NCBI RefSeq assembly: GCF_011386835.1 | Contig: NC_088791.1 | Span: forward strand, 128,378,943-128,442,942 | Length of the DNA stretch: 64,000 bases | Origin: Chrysemys picta bellii | Taxonomy: Eukaryota; Chordata; Testudines; Emydidae | Direction: 5' to 3' | Shown here: positions 44,852 to 55,994 of the stretch, one piece after another | How positions within the stretch are numbered: the stretch's first letter is position 1 | Layout of the letters: every line of letters begins with the position of its first letter | The notes under the pieces: model-generated | What the model was told of the DNA's origin: nothing | The model's database searches: none | Seen by the model: only the letters and a program-made list of their open reading frames with translations | Translations under genes and position numbers: made by a program

Positions 44852-46860
44852 CCTGAGGAGTTCACACTTGATACTTGGTTGGTGAAAAACTCACAACCAG
44901 TTTGGAGTTTGTGCCCTGATTTTTAACAGTCTGCCCTGAGGTTGGTACTCATGTGTGTGAGCCACTCCAGATAGTGTGTATAGTGCATTCCTCTGCACCA
45001 TTTCCCAAATCTCTGCAATAGGGCTGGGTTTAGAAAGGATGACAAATCTATGGTTGTAGAGGATCTCTGGGTGCACTCCAACACCTTTTAGGACTAGGCC
45101 TAAAATGTAATTTAAACAAATTAAAACCATTTTGGTAGCAATAGCTGCAAAGTGCTGAATTTTTTTCCCCTTTACAAAATACATCCTTTAGTGCAAGAAA
45201 AGACTTTCATGCAGATTTCCTGCAGTGGCTCACATTTCCAATTGTTTGTAGCATTTTATAAGTGGGGTTGCATTTACCAGCCTAAACAAGATTTGGCCAT
45301 TGAAAATCTCTAACTTAAAGACCAAACTATGAATCTTTATCTCAAATGTTATTTCTGTTGTAACATAAGGGTTTTAAAACCACTAAAGAGACAGACAGAC
45401 ACCTAAATGCCTTTGAAAGCAAATGTCTTAGAAAAAGACTACTTATTAAATAGAATGTATATGACAAATCTCATAATTTGTTAGAGATTTAATAACCCCT
45501 TATATCTAAAGTTATCCAGAAAAGAAAATGGAAATATTTGGGCTATGTTGAGACTGAAGCCAGAGCATCTGCCGTGGTAGGCATGCCATTGGGCAGCTGG
45601 AAGAATGTGCAAAAGAGGCCGACTAAAAAACCTCTCTGTCAAACAGTAGACAGACGAGAGAATGTATGGGACTTGATATGCAAAGAGCAGCCCAGGATAG
45701 ACAGGGATGAAAGACTCTTCTTGTTCATGCCCTAAGCAGTGTTTGATTGTATAGGAAGGATTCAGAGAATCTCAGTCCAGGGTGTGCATTCATAGGTATG
45801 AACACATCTTGGGGGCATTCATGAAATGTCTGAAGATGTCTTAATTACACAAGACGTATGAATATAGTCCCTATAGGAATACTTGGCACTTAACACCTTT
45901 TGACACACTTAGCATTAATAGATAAGTTGTCCCACGGCCCCTTATCAGATGGTATTATTATTATATGTTAAATGCGGAAACCAAGACACAGAGAAGTAAA
46001 ATGACTTGAATAACACAAGAGCAATTAGAACACAGGGATTCCTGGCTCCCAATGGTGTGAAGATTAAACAACCTCTCTACATATACAAATGTTTAGTAAA
46101 ACCTACAATATGGTAAAGAAGTTTAAAATCTTATTGAATTGCCTTTGACCCATTATATTAAGTATTAAATACTGTGCCTTAAAAACCAAGAAACAAGTTG
46201 TAGTTATCTCCAAGTGTCTGTCACAATATTTTTCATATAGCTATTAAATGGGGCATTGCTGTTCTTTTGGGAAGTGTGTAAGGTATTTTGGAACAAGGCA
46301 TTTTAGAATTGTGCAGCTTTAATGTGCCAAGGCCAACAGTATAAAAATATATCCTTGTGTGTGTCTGATAACTGCGAGGCTTTCACAAGAGAAAACACAG
46401 GAATCTAACTATAAATAGCAATGTAACTAAAAACAGAACTGGCAAGCTACAGTTTTTGAACAGGAGCAATGTTAATATGCTCATCAGATATTGGAAAGAC
46501 TCCAAACTGGAAAAGGAAAGCTGCAGTGCAACACTTCCTCTGCCTGGAAAAATGATCAGGAATGGCTGAACGAATAAGTCCAGAGAAGTTTTTGTTATCA
46601 GATAGTAGTGGCCAGGTTAAGGAGAGTGATTGTACCTGTTGATTAAATCAAAATGTAATATTGCAGATAACAGCTCCTCCCTGGGATTATTTTTCCCTCA
46701 TCCTTAATTATAAAGTAATAAGGTAACAGACAGGTGGTACTTTGAATTAACATTAATTTCAACTGAATTCAGCAAGAAAGACTGATAGCAGTGAATCCAA
46801 ACCAAGTTAGAGTTATGTTAACTGGGCTGATTCAGCCCTTTGCCCTCAACCAAGAAGTGG
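44852..46860. other. No gene; one MIR-like tail at 45930-46050
   Basis: 'tatgttaaatgcggaaacca' then 'agacacagagaagtaaaatg' is a diverged MIR/L2-like tail. The frames at 44891-45184 and 45538-45735 have no domain. Confidence 0.5.
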
Positions 46861-46864
46861 ATTA

Positions 46865-46985
46865 AGCTAAAGCAAACCCAGGCCACTTTTACTTCCGAAT
46901 GAGAGCCTCCACACAGGGACTTGATGCACTTGAAATTTATGTTTAGTTAGTTTGCATTAACTTCCTGTGTAGACAAGTTCTTAGG
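46865..46985. repeat. Possible MITE with gtagacaag end
   Basis: 'ttcctgtgtagacaagttct' at the right resembles the MITE ends at 13850 and 14142. The left end is not defined. A further old repeat continues to about 47080. Confidence 0.3.
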
Positions 46986-47191
46986 TATGCTGGGCCTAGG
47001 CCGCTGAGCACCTTGAAGATAAGGACAGAGACTTTGAACTTGACTCAATAGACATAATAGAACTTGACTCTTTGGAAACCTTCTGAACGAAAAGCACTAG
47101 AGAAAATATTCTGTTAAAACAAAATCCAAGTTATGAACAGAACAGTTCTATCGTATAACAAAGTTTTTTTTAAAAAGTCATATCAGGCTAA

Positions 47192-47339
47192 AAGAACAGG
47201 AGTACTTGATGCACATCCGAAGAAGTGGGCTGTAGTCCACGAAACCTTATGCTCTAATAAATTTGTTAGTCTCAAGTGCCACAAGTACTCCTGTTCTTTT
47301 TGCGGATACAGACTAACACGGCTGCTACTCTGAAACCTT
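47192..47339 (+). mobile_element. Penelope-like terminal unit with 14-nt TSD
   Basis: A 148-bp insertion bounded by a perfect 14-nt duplication, tcatatcaggctaa (47178-47191 and 47340-47353). Inside, 'aaaagaacaggagtacttg' (47190-47208) and its exact reverse complement (47282-47300) enclose a hairpin. The hairpin reads ccgaaga (47217-47223), a stem gtgg/ccac (225-228 with 237-240) and then gaaa (241-244). That order mimics a hammerhead ribozyme core (CUGANGA, stem II, GAAA), with one change at the second base. The end 'acacggctgctactctgaaa' is the usual 3' end of the unit. Confidence 0.72.
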
Positions 47340-47639
47340 TCATATCAGGCTAAGTTCACTGTTTAAATGGCTGTTCCTAATGTGACCAAAAATAGAGCCA
47401 TATAGGAAATGCCATTTAAACAGTTAAACTAAACAATATACAATTGGGGCTGACCTGATTTCTTTCCCCCAGTTCAGAAGTCAGGCATGGATTTATAAAC
47501 CTTAGGAGAGAATTGATTTACCCCTTAATTATGACTTTTTTAATGTGATCATTTAAATGGCTAAAGTTTTTCTACAATGTTTTCCCCCCAGCTGGAGCCC
47601 TCATCTCCCCTCCTCCCCCTTGCACTCCAAACCCCTTGG

Positions 47640-47765
47640 CCCCACTCCCGCCACATGAATTTTGTTGTGTGCACCAATATGGAGGTGATGTGTCTCACAC
47701 ATGGTGCACATAAAATTAATTCCGCACATGGGCAGGAAAAATTTGAGGGAATGCTGCTTCTTACA
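47640..47765. repeat. Palindromic MITE-like repeat
   Basis: 'gtgtgcaccaatatggaggt' followed by 'acacatggtgcacataaaat' and 'ccgcacatgggcaggaaaaa' gives two imperfectly inverted halves. The half at 371-455 is related. The minus frame 47561-47800 merely reads through it. No duplication assigned. Confidence 0.45.
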
Positions 47766-49320
47766 TACATGAAATTAAAGATGTGGCTGGTCTGAAGCAT
47801 CCACAGTTATAAAATAGAAAAAAATGTATTCATACAGAAACTTGTGGAAGAATCTTTTGGCTTGAAACCTCAAAAACTGATGGCTTAAAATGTGACCAGA
47901 GATGGGTCAAAAACAATGTTTTTCATTGTTAGGGATTTAATATTTGGATTAGCCAGCCAATTAGTAAACTAATGAGCCTTGTTTGTAGAAGAGCTACTGT
48001 ATTTTTAGCCCAATAGGAAGTAAGGCTCCAGTGTACCAAGGACACAGTGTACTGTGAATTTCCATTGGGAAATTTTTAAATGACAGTGTGGCATGGGGTG
48101 GAGATGTGGCATCATCAGAAATGGAGTTCATTTTGACTACACTAAGCAAATTCTCTTCATAAGGACATGTAAAACCTTTTAGAACATTCCTACATAATGC
48201 ACATATTTCTTAAACTGAGTTAGTCTCTCCAGAGTCACAAATAAAAATCTCACAGAAAATAATGGGATTCTGAACACAGTAATCTTTGTATTTACTTCCA
48301 ACTAACAAAGCCATTAGCAAGGTAAGGTCTCTACTCCATTCCACAGCTTCATTCTGCTCTGTCCTTCATTTAGCAACAAGCTCAATACTCTCTTGACCCT
48401 TCCCCTTATTTAAGGCATGCATTATAGCTATTAGTGTTTAAAGTTACCACTAGAGGTCAGATGTTTACCAGTGTCATTAGTTCTCAATACCATACTGTTT
48501 GAAAATATAGCCACAAGCTAGTTAAGTTTGTCTTACATATGCAAAGGATATGAACTGCACCTTTAAGAGTTAGAATATATAACAGGAGACTAGAATTCAA
48601 AGAGTTAGCAGAGCAAATTCTTATGGAGCCATGATTCCACTGCAATTTCTCTCTGTACTTGGCATCCGCATCCATTCACAGTACCTCACTCTCTATCTCC
48701 CAAGGGGACTACATTAAATAGAGGCCCAAGGAAGCCCTCTTAAAACATTGTTTTTAAATGCCGCTTGGTCTCTCTGTAAAGTTTTAAAAACAAGATGGAC
48801 TATCTTAGTTTTAAAAAAAAATCTATATTAATCACTCAAACCACCATGCAAATAACCATATTAAGCACTTCTGTGATTTTAATCATAACTTCTGTGGTAA
48901 ACTGCCATATTTGGCATCATTACTGTAGTCCTGAGGATTGATTGTCCATTGCCATGGACCTTGTGTAGTGATTTCCATCAGTGCAAAGTGGGTATTATAC
49001 CCATGATAATGGAGAATCATGCCCCTTGTTGTTGTTTTTTAACAAAGTAGAGCTGTTGTGACTGATAGACTAGCTAATAATGTGTTCAGAAGTGAGTTAG
49101 AGAAACCAAGAACTGAGTTTACTAAAATAAGATTAGACCAATTAATTGAAGCGGCACAAGTAGATGACAGATCATTGCAACTGTGTCTGATTCTGTATGA
49201 ATTCCACCCACACTATACTGCTCCTGCGAGACATCAAGCTATAAACATCAAACTCTTGAAAAAATATTCATTGAATGGTCACATGCTGATGTCACAGGTA
49301 TATATTAGGCACTATAGTCA
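47766..49320. other. AT-rich DNA, no gene recognised
   Basis: A small repeat related to the one near 10010 lies at 48965-49025 ('cagtgcaaagtgggtattat', 'ggagaatcatgcccc'). The frame at 49058-49429 runs into the Penelope-like unit and has no domain. Confidence 0.45.
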
Positions 49321-49329
49321 ATTTGATAG

Positions 49330-49560
49330 AGACAAGGTGGGTGTGGCAAATCTTTCATTGGACCAACTTCTGTGGGTGGGTGGGAGAGACAAACTTTCGA
49401 GCTTACACAGAGCTCTTCTTCAGGTGTAAGTTCAAAAGCTTGTCTCTCCCACCCACAGAAGTTGGTCCAATAAAAGATATTACCTCACCTACCTAATCTC
49501 TCTAATATCCTAGGAGCAGCTACACCAACACTGCATGCAGTCAATTTAGTACAACTACAA
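49330..49560 (-). mobile_element. Penelope-like terminal repeat with hammerhead-like core
   Basis: On the minus strand the unit has 32-nt complementary arms at 49440-49472 and 49357-49392, the latter with a 4-nt 'gggt' expansion. The enclosed loop reads CTGAAGA (49417-49423), then stem gagct/agctc (411-415 with 399-403), then GAAA (395-398). CTGAAGA fits CUGANGA exactly, since the seventh core base may vary, so all invariant core bases are present. The arms carry the 'ggtaatatcttttattggac' and 'ttggtccaat' words of a repeat widespread in vertebrates. The element is a fragment; no reverse transcriptase or GIY-YIG endonuclease is near. Confidence 0.7.
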
Positions 49561-50607
49561 AAACAACTAAATATGGGTTTTCTCTCCCACCAAAAAGAAA
49601 AGCTGCTTCACATACATAGCCCTCCCAGGAAAAGTTTTGTGATATGACTTCCTTCCACAGGTCTAAGCAAAGGTAGGATTTGTTTCTTTCTATGGGAAAC
49701 TTCATTGAGAGGAATGATCAGTCATCTTTGCTAGTTGTAATTAAGTAAACAACTGAGCCAGATAGGTTTTTGCTTTCCCAAAATGGCTTCTACTGCTAAA
49801 GTCAGAGGGGAAAAAAGCTCTAGACTTTCCAGACAGAGGAATTCCCATGTTTATAGTATGCTCTCTTTCATAGTCTTCTGAATACTTCATAACTAGTTCC
49901 AAGGATTGCCATCATTCTTCTTCTTTGTTTCTTTCAGGCCAAAGGCTCCTTTCACTTTTGTAGGATGTTTGGGAAAGAGGCGAGGGAATCCTTGCCCATC
50001 TTCTTTTGGACTCCAGCTCACTTTAAAATGGCTTCTGAGGGAGTCCACCTGGTATGTTTGTTAGCTGCACAAATACCATCCATAAGGACAGTCTTTGAAA
50101 CTTTCTAATACTCTTCCTCCTGCACTAACTTTACTCAGAATGTAATAAGTTTCCATACAGGCGACAGCCATTATGGTCCTTTTAGGAGCTTAACTTGTTC
50201 ACTGGTGTCAGGGCAAGTGGAATTCGTCCTGACTTTCGCTGGTTTCAGTGTGTGGAGAATCACTCCCAAAAAGAAAGAGTGAGAGGGACTGCAGGGTAAA
50301 GACATAGGCCAACATTTTCAAAAGTAACTAATCATTTTTGGGTACCAGCTAGAAAATGCCTTAAAGGGGATTTCCACCCTCTGAAAATCAGGCCCCTTTA
50401 ATATCTCTCAATTTGGGGAGACAAATCACTATCTGCTTTTGAAAAATCTTGACCGCAATGTATTGTCTGTAACTGTTTAATTTCATCACTGATTTAGGCC
50501 TCTGAGGGAGATTGATTGAAGCATATTTAAGTGGCCCAATATTTGAAAGAGATACTTGAAAACAAGTACTTATTCCATTAGCCTCTGTCATAAGGGAGTT
50601 GTAAGCA
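49561..50607. other. No feature seen
   Basis: Non-coding AT-rich DNA. The only frame, 50388-50618 on the minus strand, has no domain. Confidence 0.5.
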
Positions 50608-50948
50608 TGCAGACTCACCCCTGCAGCACCTCCTGCTGGTCTCTCAGGGAATTAGCTAGCACCCTCTGCAGGCCAGTGTCCCACTGCTGCTTGGCCCCCC
50701 ATGTTCCTTCCTGGACTCCAGTACCCCTTTATCTGGGATGCTGCCCCCTGGCCATACACCCCTCAGTCTCAGGATCTCCCCTCCCTGGGGAATCTCCACC
50801 CCCTATCCCCACCTCACCCCAGTCATAGACTACTGCCGGTCACTAACTTGCCCCTGCACCCTGAGGCAGACTGCAATGTCAGCCATTCATCATAGGCAAG
50901 GTTGGGTCCGGACCTGCTGCCTCTCTCTGAAACCCAGTGCCTCTATGG

Positions 50949-51967
50949 TAGGGTTACCATTCGTCCGGATTTACCCGGACATGTCCTCCTTTTGTGTGCT
51001 AAAAATAGCGTCCGGGGGGAATTTGTAAAGCACTCACAATGTCCGGGATTAGCAGAGCGAGTGGCTGGGAGGGCTGCAGGGAAGTCCCGGGCTGGACTCA
51101 GGAGCAGCTGTAGAGGAGCCGGATCCGCCCTGCATTCTGAGCCAGCAGCTCCCTTGCAGCCCAGTCCAGCAGCACTGTGCAGGGCCAGACCGGGTTTTGT
51201 TGTGCAGGGCCAGGGACCAGGTTTTGTTGTGCTGGGGAGCTCAGCCACGTGTCCGGCTCGGCTGCACAGAGCCCAACACTCTGTTCTGAGCAGCAGGGTA
51301 AGGAGGTCAGGGGGCAGGAAGGTTCTGGAGGTGGAGGTCAAGAAACGGGGGGGCTTTTGGGGGGGAGTGGAGAAAGTTTTGGGCAGTCAGGGTACAGGTA
51401 GGGGGTAGGGTCCTGGGGGGCAGTTGGGGGGGGGTCTTAGGAGGGGGCAGTTAGGGGACAAGGAACAGGGAGTCTTAGGTAGGGGGTGGGGTTCTGGAGG
51501 GCAGTTAGGAGCAGGGGTCCCAGGAGGGGGCAGTCAGGGGACAAGGAGCAGGGGGGGAGTGTTTGGGAGTTCTGGGGGGGGCTGTCAGGTGGCAGGGGTG
51601 GGGAGATGGATCGGAGCAGTCAGGGGACAGGGAGCAGAGGGGTTTAGATGGTTTGGGAGTTCTGGGGGGGGCTGTCAGGTGGTGGGGAGTGGTTGGATGG
51701 GGCGTGGGAGTCCCAGGGGTCTGTCTTGGGGTGGGGGTGTGGATAAGGGTTGGGGCAGTCAGGGGACAAGAGGCAGGGAGGCTTAGATAGGGAGTGGAGT
51801 CCTGGGGGGCAGTTAGGGGCAGGGGTCCCAGGAGGGGGCAGTCAGGGGACAAGGAACGGGGGGAGGGTTGGGGGTTCTGGGGGGGCGGGAAGTGGGAGGG
51901 GCAGGGGCGGGGCTAGGGCGGGGCTCCTCCCGTCCTCTTTTTTTCTTGCTGAAATATGGTAACCCTA
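50949..51967. mobile_element. hAT-type element (TAGGGTTACCAT) with G-rich core
   Basis: 1,019 bp with ends 'tagggttaccat' and 'atggtaaccctac' and the perfect duplication ctctatgg (50941-50948 and 51968-51975). After 'gtccggatttacccggacat' at the left comes a CpG-rich part. A G-rich tandem array follows at 51360-51890, and then 'cgtcctctttttttcttgct'. The many Gly-rich frames at 51177-51962 are by-products. No transposase is encoded. It landed inside an LTR. Confidence 0.95.
51360..51890 (+). repeat. G-rich minisatellite array inside the hAT element
   Basis: Degenerate units of roughly 100 bp repeat 'ggggcagtcaggggacaagg', 'agcaggg', 'tctggggggcagttaggg' and 'gcaggggtcccaggag'. At least four copies are visible. 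There are dense runs of 3-8 G on the + strand, giving many possible G-quadruplexes. Confidence 0.85.
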
Positions 51968-52275
51968 CTCTATGGGGCCTTGGACAAGGCCCTGCAGCCT
52001 GGGGAGTTGCCAGCCTGGAGCTCCCCAGGCCCTCTGGCCTTTCCCCAGCCCTGCCTCACTCTAGATACCCTGAGCTTCCCAGCAGCCAGGCCCCTCTCTC
52101 TCTATACTCGTGGCCCACTGGCCTCTTATAAGGGCCAGCTGAGCCCTGATTGTGGCGTGGCCACAGCTGAGCCTGCTTCCCCCAATCAGCCTGGGAACTG
52201 CTTGCTCCCAGCCTCAGCCCTCTCCTGGGCTGTTTTAAGCCCTTTTAGGCCAGAGCAGGTGACCACCCCGTTACA

Positions 52276-54336
52276 GGAATATAGACCAGGAGGCATCATT
52301 CAACTTCCCTAGACTGCCAAAGGATTTCCTCAGTTGTCTGAGTCTTAAAACTTGCATTTCACTTAATAGTGTTTACTTTAACAAATAATTATAGGAGTCT
52401 GTTCTTTCTTCTTTACACCACACTAATTTTTATTAAAAAAATACAGACCACAACATTTGTGTAGGAGCTCTGATGTTCCCAAATATTTCTGAAGTTTCTG
52501 AGTCTTAGCCACAGCTATATTATTCACAGTTGACCCTTGGCCATTTTGTTAAAAATTTTAAGCCTATTTCATAAGGCAAATCAAGTATATGTCCACTTCA
52601 TTCATTTCTTGAAGTTATAGTTTCCAATCAAGTGTGGCAGAAGAGGAAAGTAGGGAATGGGGTTAAACGGCAAAATGTATGTAAAGATTTCAAAATCAAA
52701 TTTATCCAAAATTCAGGAGTTAAGCTCTTAAAAGATATGGAGGCCACATCCAAATTTGAACTTTGTTGGTGTTTGGCCCCCCTCTCTTAAAAACAAAAAT
52801 ATTGGAGGGAAGGAAACTTACTTTTTCTGCCAATGATTCTGCTCCGGAGAGATGCTGAGCACCCACAACACTCACTAAAGTCAACTGGAGTTATGGGGGC
52901 TCAGCACCTCTCAGAATCAGGCCATAAATGAGGAGGAGGGGGGGAAAATGTATAAGAGGTGAATCTTTTTGCTAGACTCTTTTCTCCTAGCCAATGAGTT
53001 CAGGAAGGAGGAAAAGACACAGAAGTAGAGCCGCCCAAATCACCTCCTACTAGGGAGAAGGAAACACTATTTTTGGAGCTGGTAGAAATTTTTTGAACTT
53101 GTGTGTGTGTGTGGCGGGGGGGGAACAACTCCCACAAACAAAGACTCCGTCCTTCCCCCTCCTCCCCCCGGTTTTTTTTTCCCCTTTTCTTTCATACTGA
53201 AAATAGGAGAACTTAATGGTCTTTTCATCTTATCCAGTCTCCCAATTTTTTTAAACATGTTAAATACGCTCAGCGTGGTCTGATGCAATGTAACTGGTGT
53301 TGCAAAAGTTGAGTTACTCAGTGCTGCTTACTTAATGCAAATATTTCTATTTACAAAGATGCACTCACTGTTTCACAGAATGCCACGCTTAGCATAATTG
53401 TCCTGCTACTATTCTGAACTCCTACTGGTAATTCCAGTAATTGGTACAAGATATTTACCAGGTAGTATAGTACAATATTTTATGATATGCAGAAACTGTT
53501 GTGCCTTTTTGAGTGGGATTGTTTTGGCTGCCTCTTAGCTTCCTGGCATGAAGGTTTGTCTGCTTCTGAGGATGTCCCTGCTGGAGTGGCTACAAGAGAG
53601 TACACCTTTCTCTGACTTATTGTTACTGACGCGGGACTATGTTCTTATTCCGAAGTTAAGTTGAAAAGGGATTGTGATTAGTGGGGATACAATGCATGAC
53701 TAGCTGAGATATTTTCTATGTAGTTTTAACTGGTTAGGGTGCTTTGCAACTTGTGACATCCAGTTTGTTTATAGTATATTTTTTCCCCACCAAGATTTAT
53801 TGGTTGTTTCTTGGCCTTACTTTTTGGGAGATCGTTCTTGTTTATAATCAATGGCTCCTAAACAGTATAAATCACCAGAGAAATACTGCCAGCAAAAAAC
53901 ACATGAACAATTTTTTAGAGTAGAGTGAGTAGAATTAAGACGATCTCAGCTATAAATAAGTCCTCTGCAGTATCGGCTTCAAATTTGCACCAGACAAGTA
54001 TAATTAATGAGTTTACCTTTAATTACTTTGATTTATTTTTTTAAATTAAAAGTTAAGTGTTTTCATTCCTGAAGTTGCAAAGCCCCTGTTTATCTAGCTA
54101 GGTTTTTATATTTTGTCCATAATCTTGGCATCAGAAGACTAACAGTCTTTGCAAATGAACATCAGTGTTTAAAGGAACAAAATCACATGACAATTGAATG
54201 AAATAATATTAACACTGTCCAGTACTCTAGCTTAACACTGTCCAGTACTCTAGCTTAAGAAAATATTGCTATTCAATTTAAACCAATAATTTTATAAATA
54301 AATCTCTTGTTCTTTGAATATAAGAATTGAAAGAGG
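52276..54336. other. No gene; a 23-bp tandem duplication near the end
   Basis: AT-rich. A (GT)n tract beside a G run lies at 53101-53124. The 23-nt unit starting ttaacactgtccag is present twice in a row at 54209-54254. No coding frame or element boundary was recognised. Confidence 0.5.
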
Positions 54337-54344
54337 GTTTAAAG

Positions 54345-54971
54345 CAGGTGTGGGCAAACTTTCTGGGCCGAGGGCCACATTTGGGTATGGAAATTGCATG
54401 ATGGGCCATGAATGCTCACGAAATTGGGGGTTGGGGTGCAGGGGGGGTGAGGGCTCCAGCTGGGGATGCGGGCTCTGGGGTGGGGCTGGGCATGAGGGGA
54501 TGGAGGTGCAGGAGGGTGCTCCAGGCTGGGACCGAGGGGTTCGGAGGGTGGAAGGGGGATCAGAGCTTGAGCAGGGGTTTGGGGCATGGGAGGGGAGCAG
54601 GGGTGTAGGCTCTGGGGGATGCTTACCTCAAGCAGCTCCCAGAAGCAGCAGCATGTCTCCCCTCTGGTTCCTACATAGAGGCGCGGCCAGGCGGCTCTGC
54701 GCGCTGCCCTGTCCGCAAGCATCACCTCTGCAGCTCCCATTGGCTGTGGTTTCCGGTCAATGGGAGCTGCAGGTGCAGCGATTGGGGCAGTGTGTGGAGC
54801 CCCCTGGCTGCCCCTGTGCATAGGAGCTGGAGAGGGGACATGCCACTACTTCCTGGAGCTGCGCGGAGCGGGGCAAGCCCCCGACCCTGCTCCCTGGCGG
54901 GAGCTTGACGACCGAATTAAAATGTCTGGAGGGTTGGATGTGGCCCCCGGGCTGTAGTTTGCCCACCCCTG
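54345..54971. mobile_element. hAT-type element (CAGG-TGTGGGCAAAC)
   Basis: 627 bp from 'caggtgtgggcaaacttt' to 'gtttgcccacccctg', with flanks gtttaaag (54337-54344) and gtttaaat (54972-54979) matching at 7 of 8. Typical internal words: 'gagggccacatttgggtatg' and 'gggccatgaatgctcac' at the left, 'ggttggatgtggcccccggg' at the right. A G-rich core at 54425-54620 and an Alu-like GC part follow. Frames 54314-54999 are by-products. Confidence 0.93.
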
Positions 54972-54979
54972 GTTTAAAT

Positions 54980-55994
54980 GGTGCTAACATAGTTATCACT
55001 TTACTAAATCTTTTCTAATAGATATTAGATAAGAAGTTGGATCGACCAATGCCTCTTATAATTATATCATCTTCCAGCCTTCCAAGCTGTAGTAATGAAT
55101 AATTTAACAGTGGGAAAGAAACTTTGTCACACATTTGTAATTTTTAAGTGTATTTTTCATAGAGACAAAATCTTAGCTTTTATTAAGAAGGATGAAATAA
55201 TTACCTTTCAAGAGAAATATCTATTCATATTTCCCAATGTAGCAGGAGAAATGCAAGCATATAAAAATAAATGTAATTTTCTGAAAAATGACTATTAAAT
55301 TAGATGCTAAAATCACAATTCTCTGTCCATTAAAGTTACATATTTAATTAAGGACTGATTTTCACAAGCTATTCTGTGCATGTGCTGATCACAGAATCAG
55401 GGTTTTAGAAGTTAAGTAGTGTTTATATAAATGCTTTGATACATAAAAAGGATCACTTGTCCTCAAAAAAAAAAAAGTATTAATATCTTGTTAAATTATC
55501 AAGATAGTATGGCCAAGATGATGAAACTGAAGATTTTAGATTGACAAATAATGCTTGTCTTTTGTAATTTTAATAGAAGAAAAGAGATTTATAAAAATGC
55601 AGTTATTGTCTATAAATAGATTTACAACTTGAAATGTTTAGACTGAAATGTCTTGTAGGATCTATGTATTGTGGTCTGATTGATCAATGTTATAAGTTAT
55701 GATTTTGAGATAACTATCTTTTTCTTTGGATTTTAACCTATTGTATGTAGTCTTTCCTAATATATGCCAATACTTCATTTTAAAAAATGTTTATTAATCT
55801 TGTGTGGTTTGATGCGGTGTATATATTGTTCAGGCTCACATCAAACCTTCACTAGGCAACTTGTGACCAAGGATAGCATCTTTGAAATATTTATTTTGTG
55901 TGTGTGCACGTGCACATGTGTGTGAGTTTTTGTTTGTTGCAGGTACTTTTTATGTATTTATCTTTTTAGATGGTAAACTTTTTGTAGTGCTAGA
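54980..55994. other. AT-rich DNA without recognisable feature
   Basis: No repeat end or coding frame of substance. 'gtgtgtgtgcacgtgcacatgtgtgtg'-type alternating purine-pyrimidine sequence lies near 55898. Confidence 0.5.

Larger units (their letters stand above)
50608..52275 (-). mobile_element. LTR (Gypsy-type) interrupted by a hAT element
   Basis: Read on the minus strand it begins 'tgtaacggggtggtcacc' at 52275, continues through 'gaggctgggagcaagcag' and ends 'caggggtgagtctgca' near 50608, so TG..CA ends are present. The hAT element at 50949-51967 splits it; without that the LTR is about 650 bp, like the one at 12567-13220. Its 3' part also occurs at 29385-29490. The 5-bp flanks (aagca and ggaat) do not match, so the outer ends may be off by some bases. 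No internal genes. Confidence 0.6.

Noticed and set aside
49058..49429. 123-codon + frame as a gene
   Set aside because: Ends inside a Penelope-like repeat and has no recognised domain or conserved motif.
51424..51786. Gly-rich + frame (120 codons) and relatives
   Set aside because: By-product of the G-rich minisatellite; unit length in DNA explains the protein repeats.
51360..51890. CRISPR-like array
   Set aside because: Units are G-rich, adjacent and unequal with no unique spacers; this is a minisatellite in a eukaryotic transposon.
54620..54930. CpG island promoter
   Set aside because: GC-rich part lies wholly inside a hAT element with 7/8 TSD; composition is explained by the transposon.
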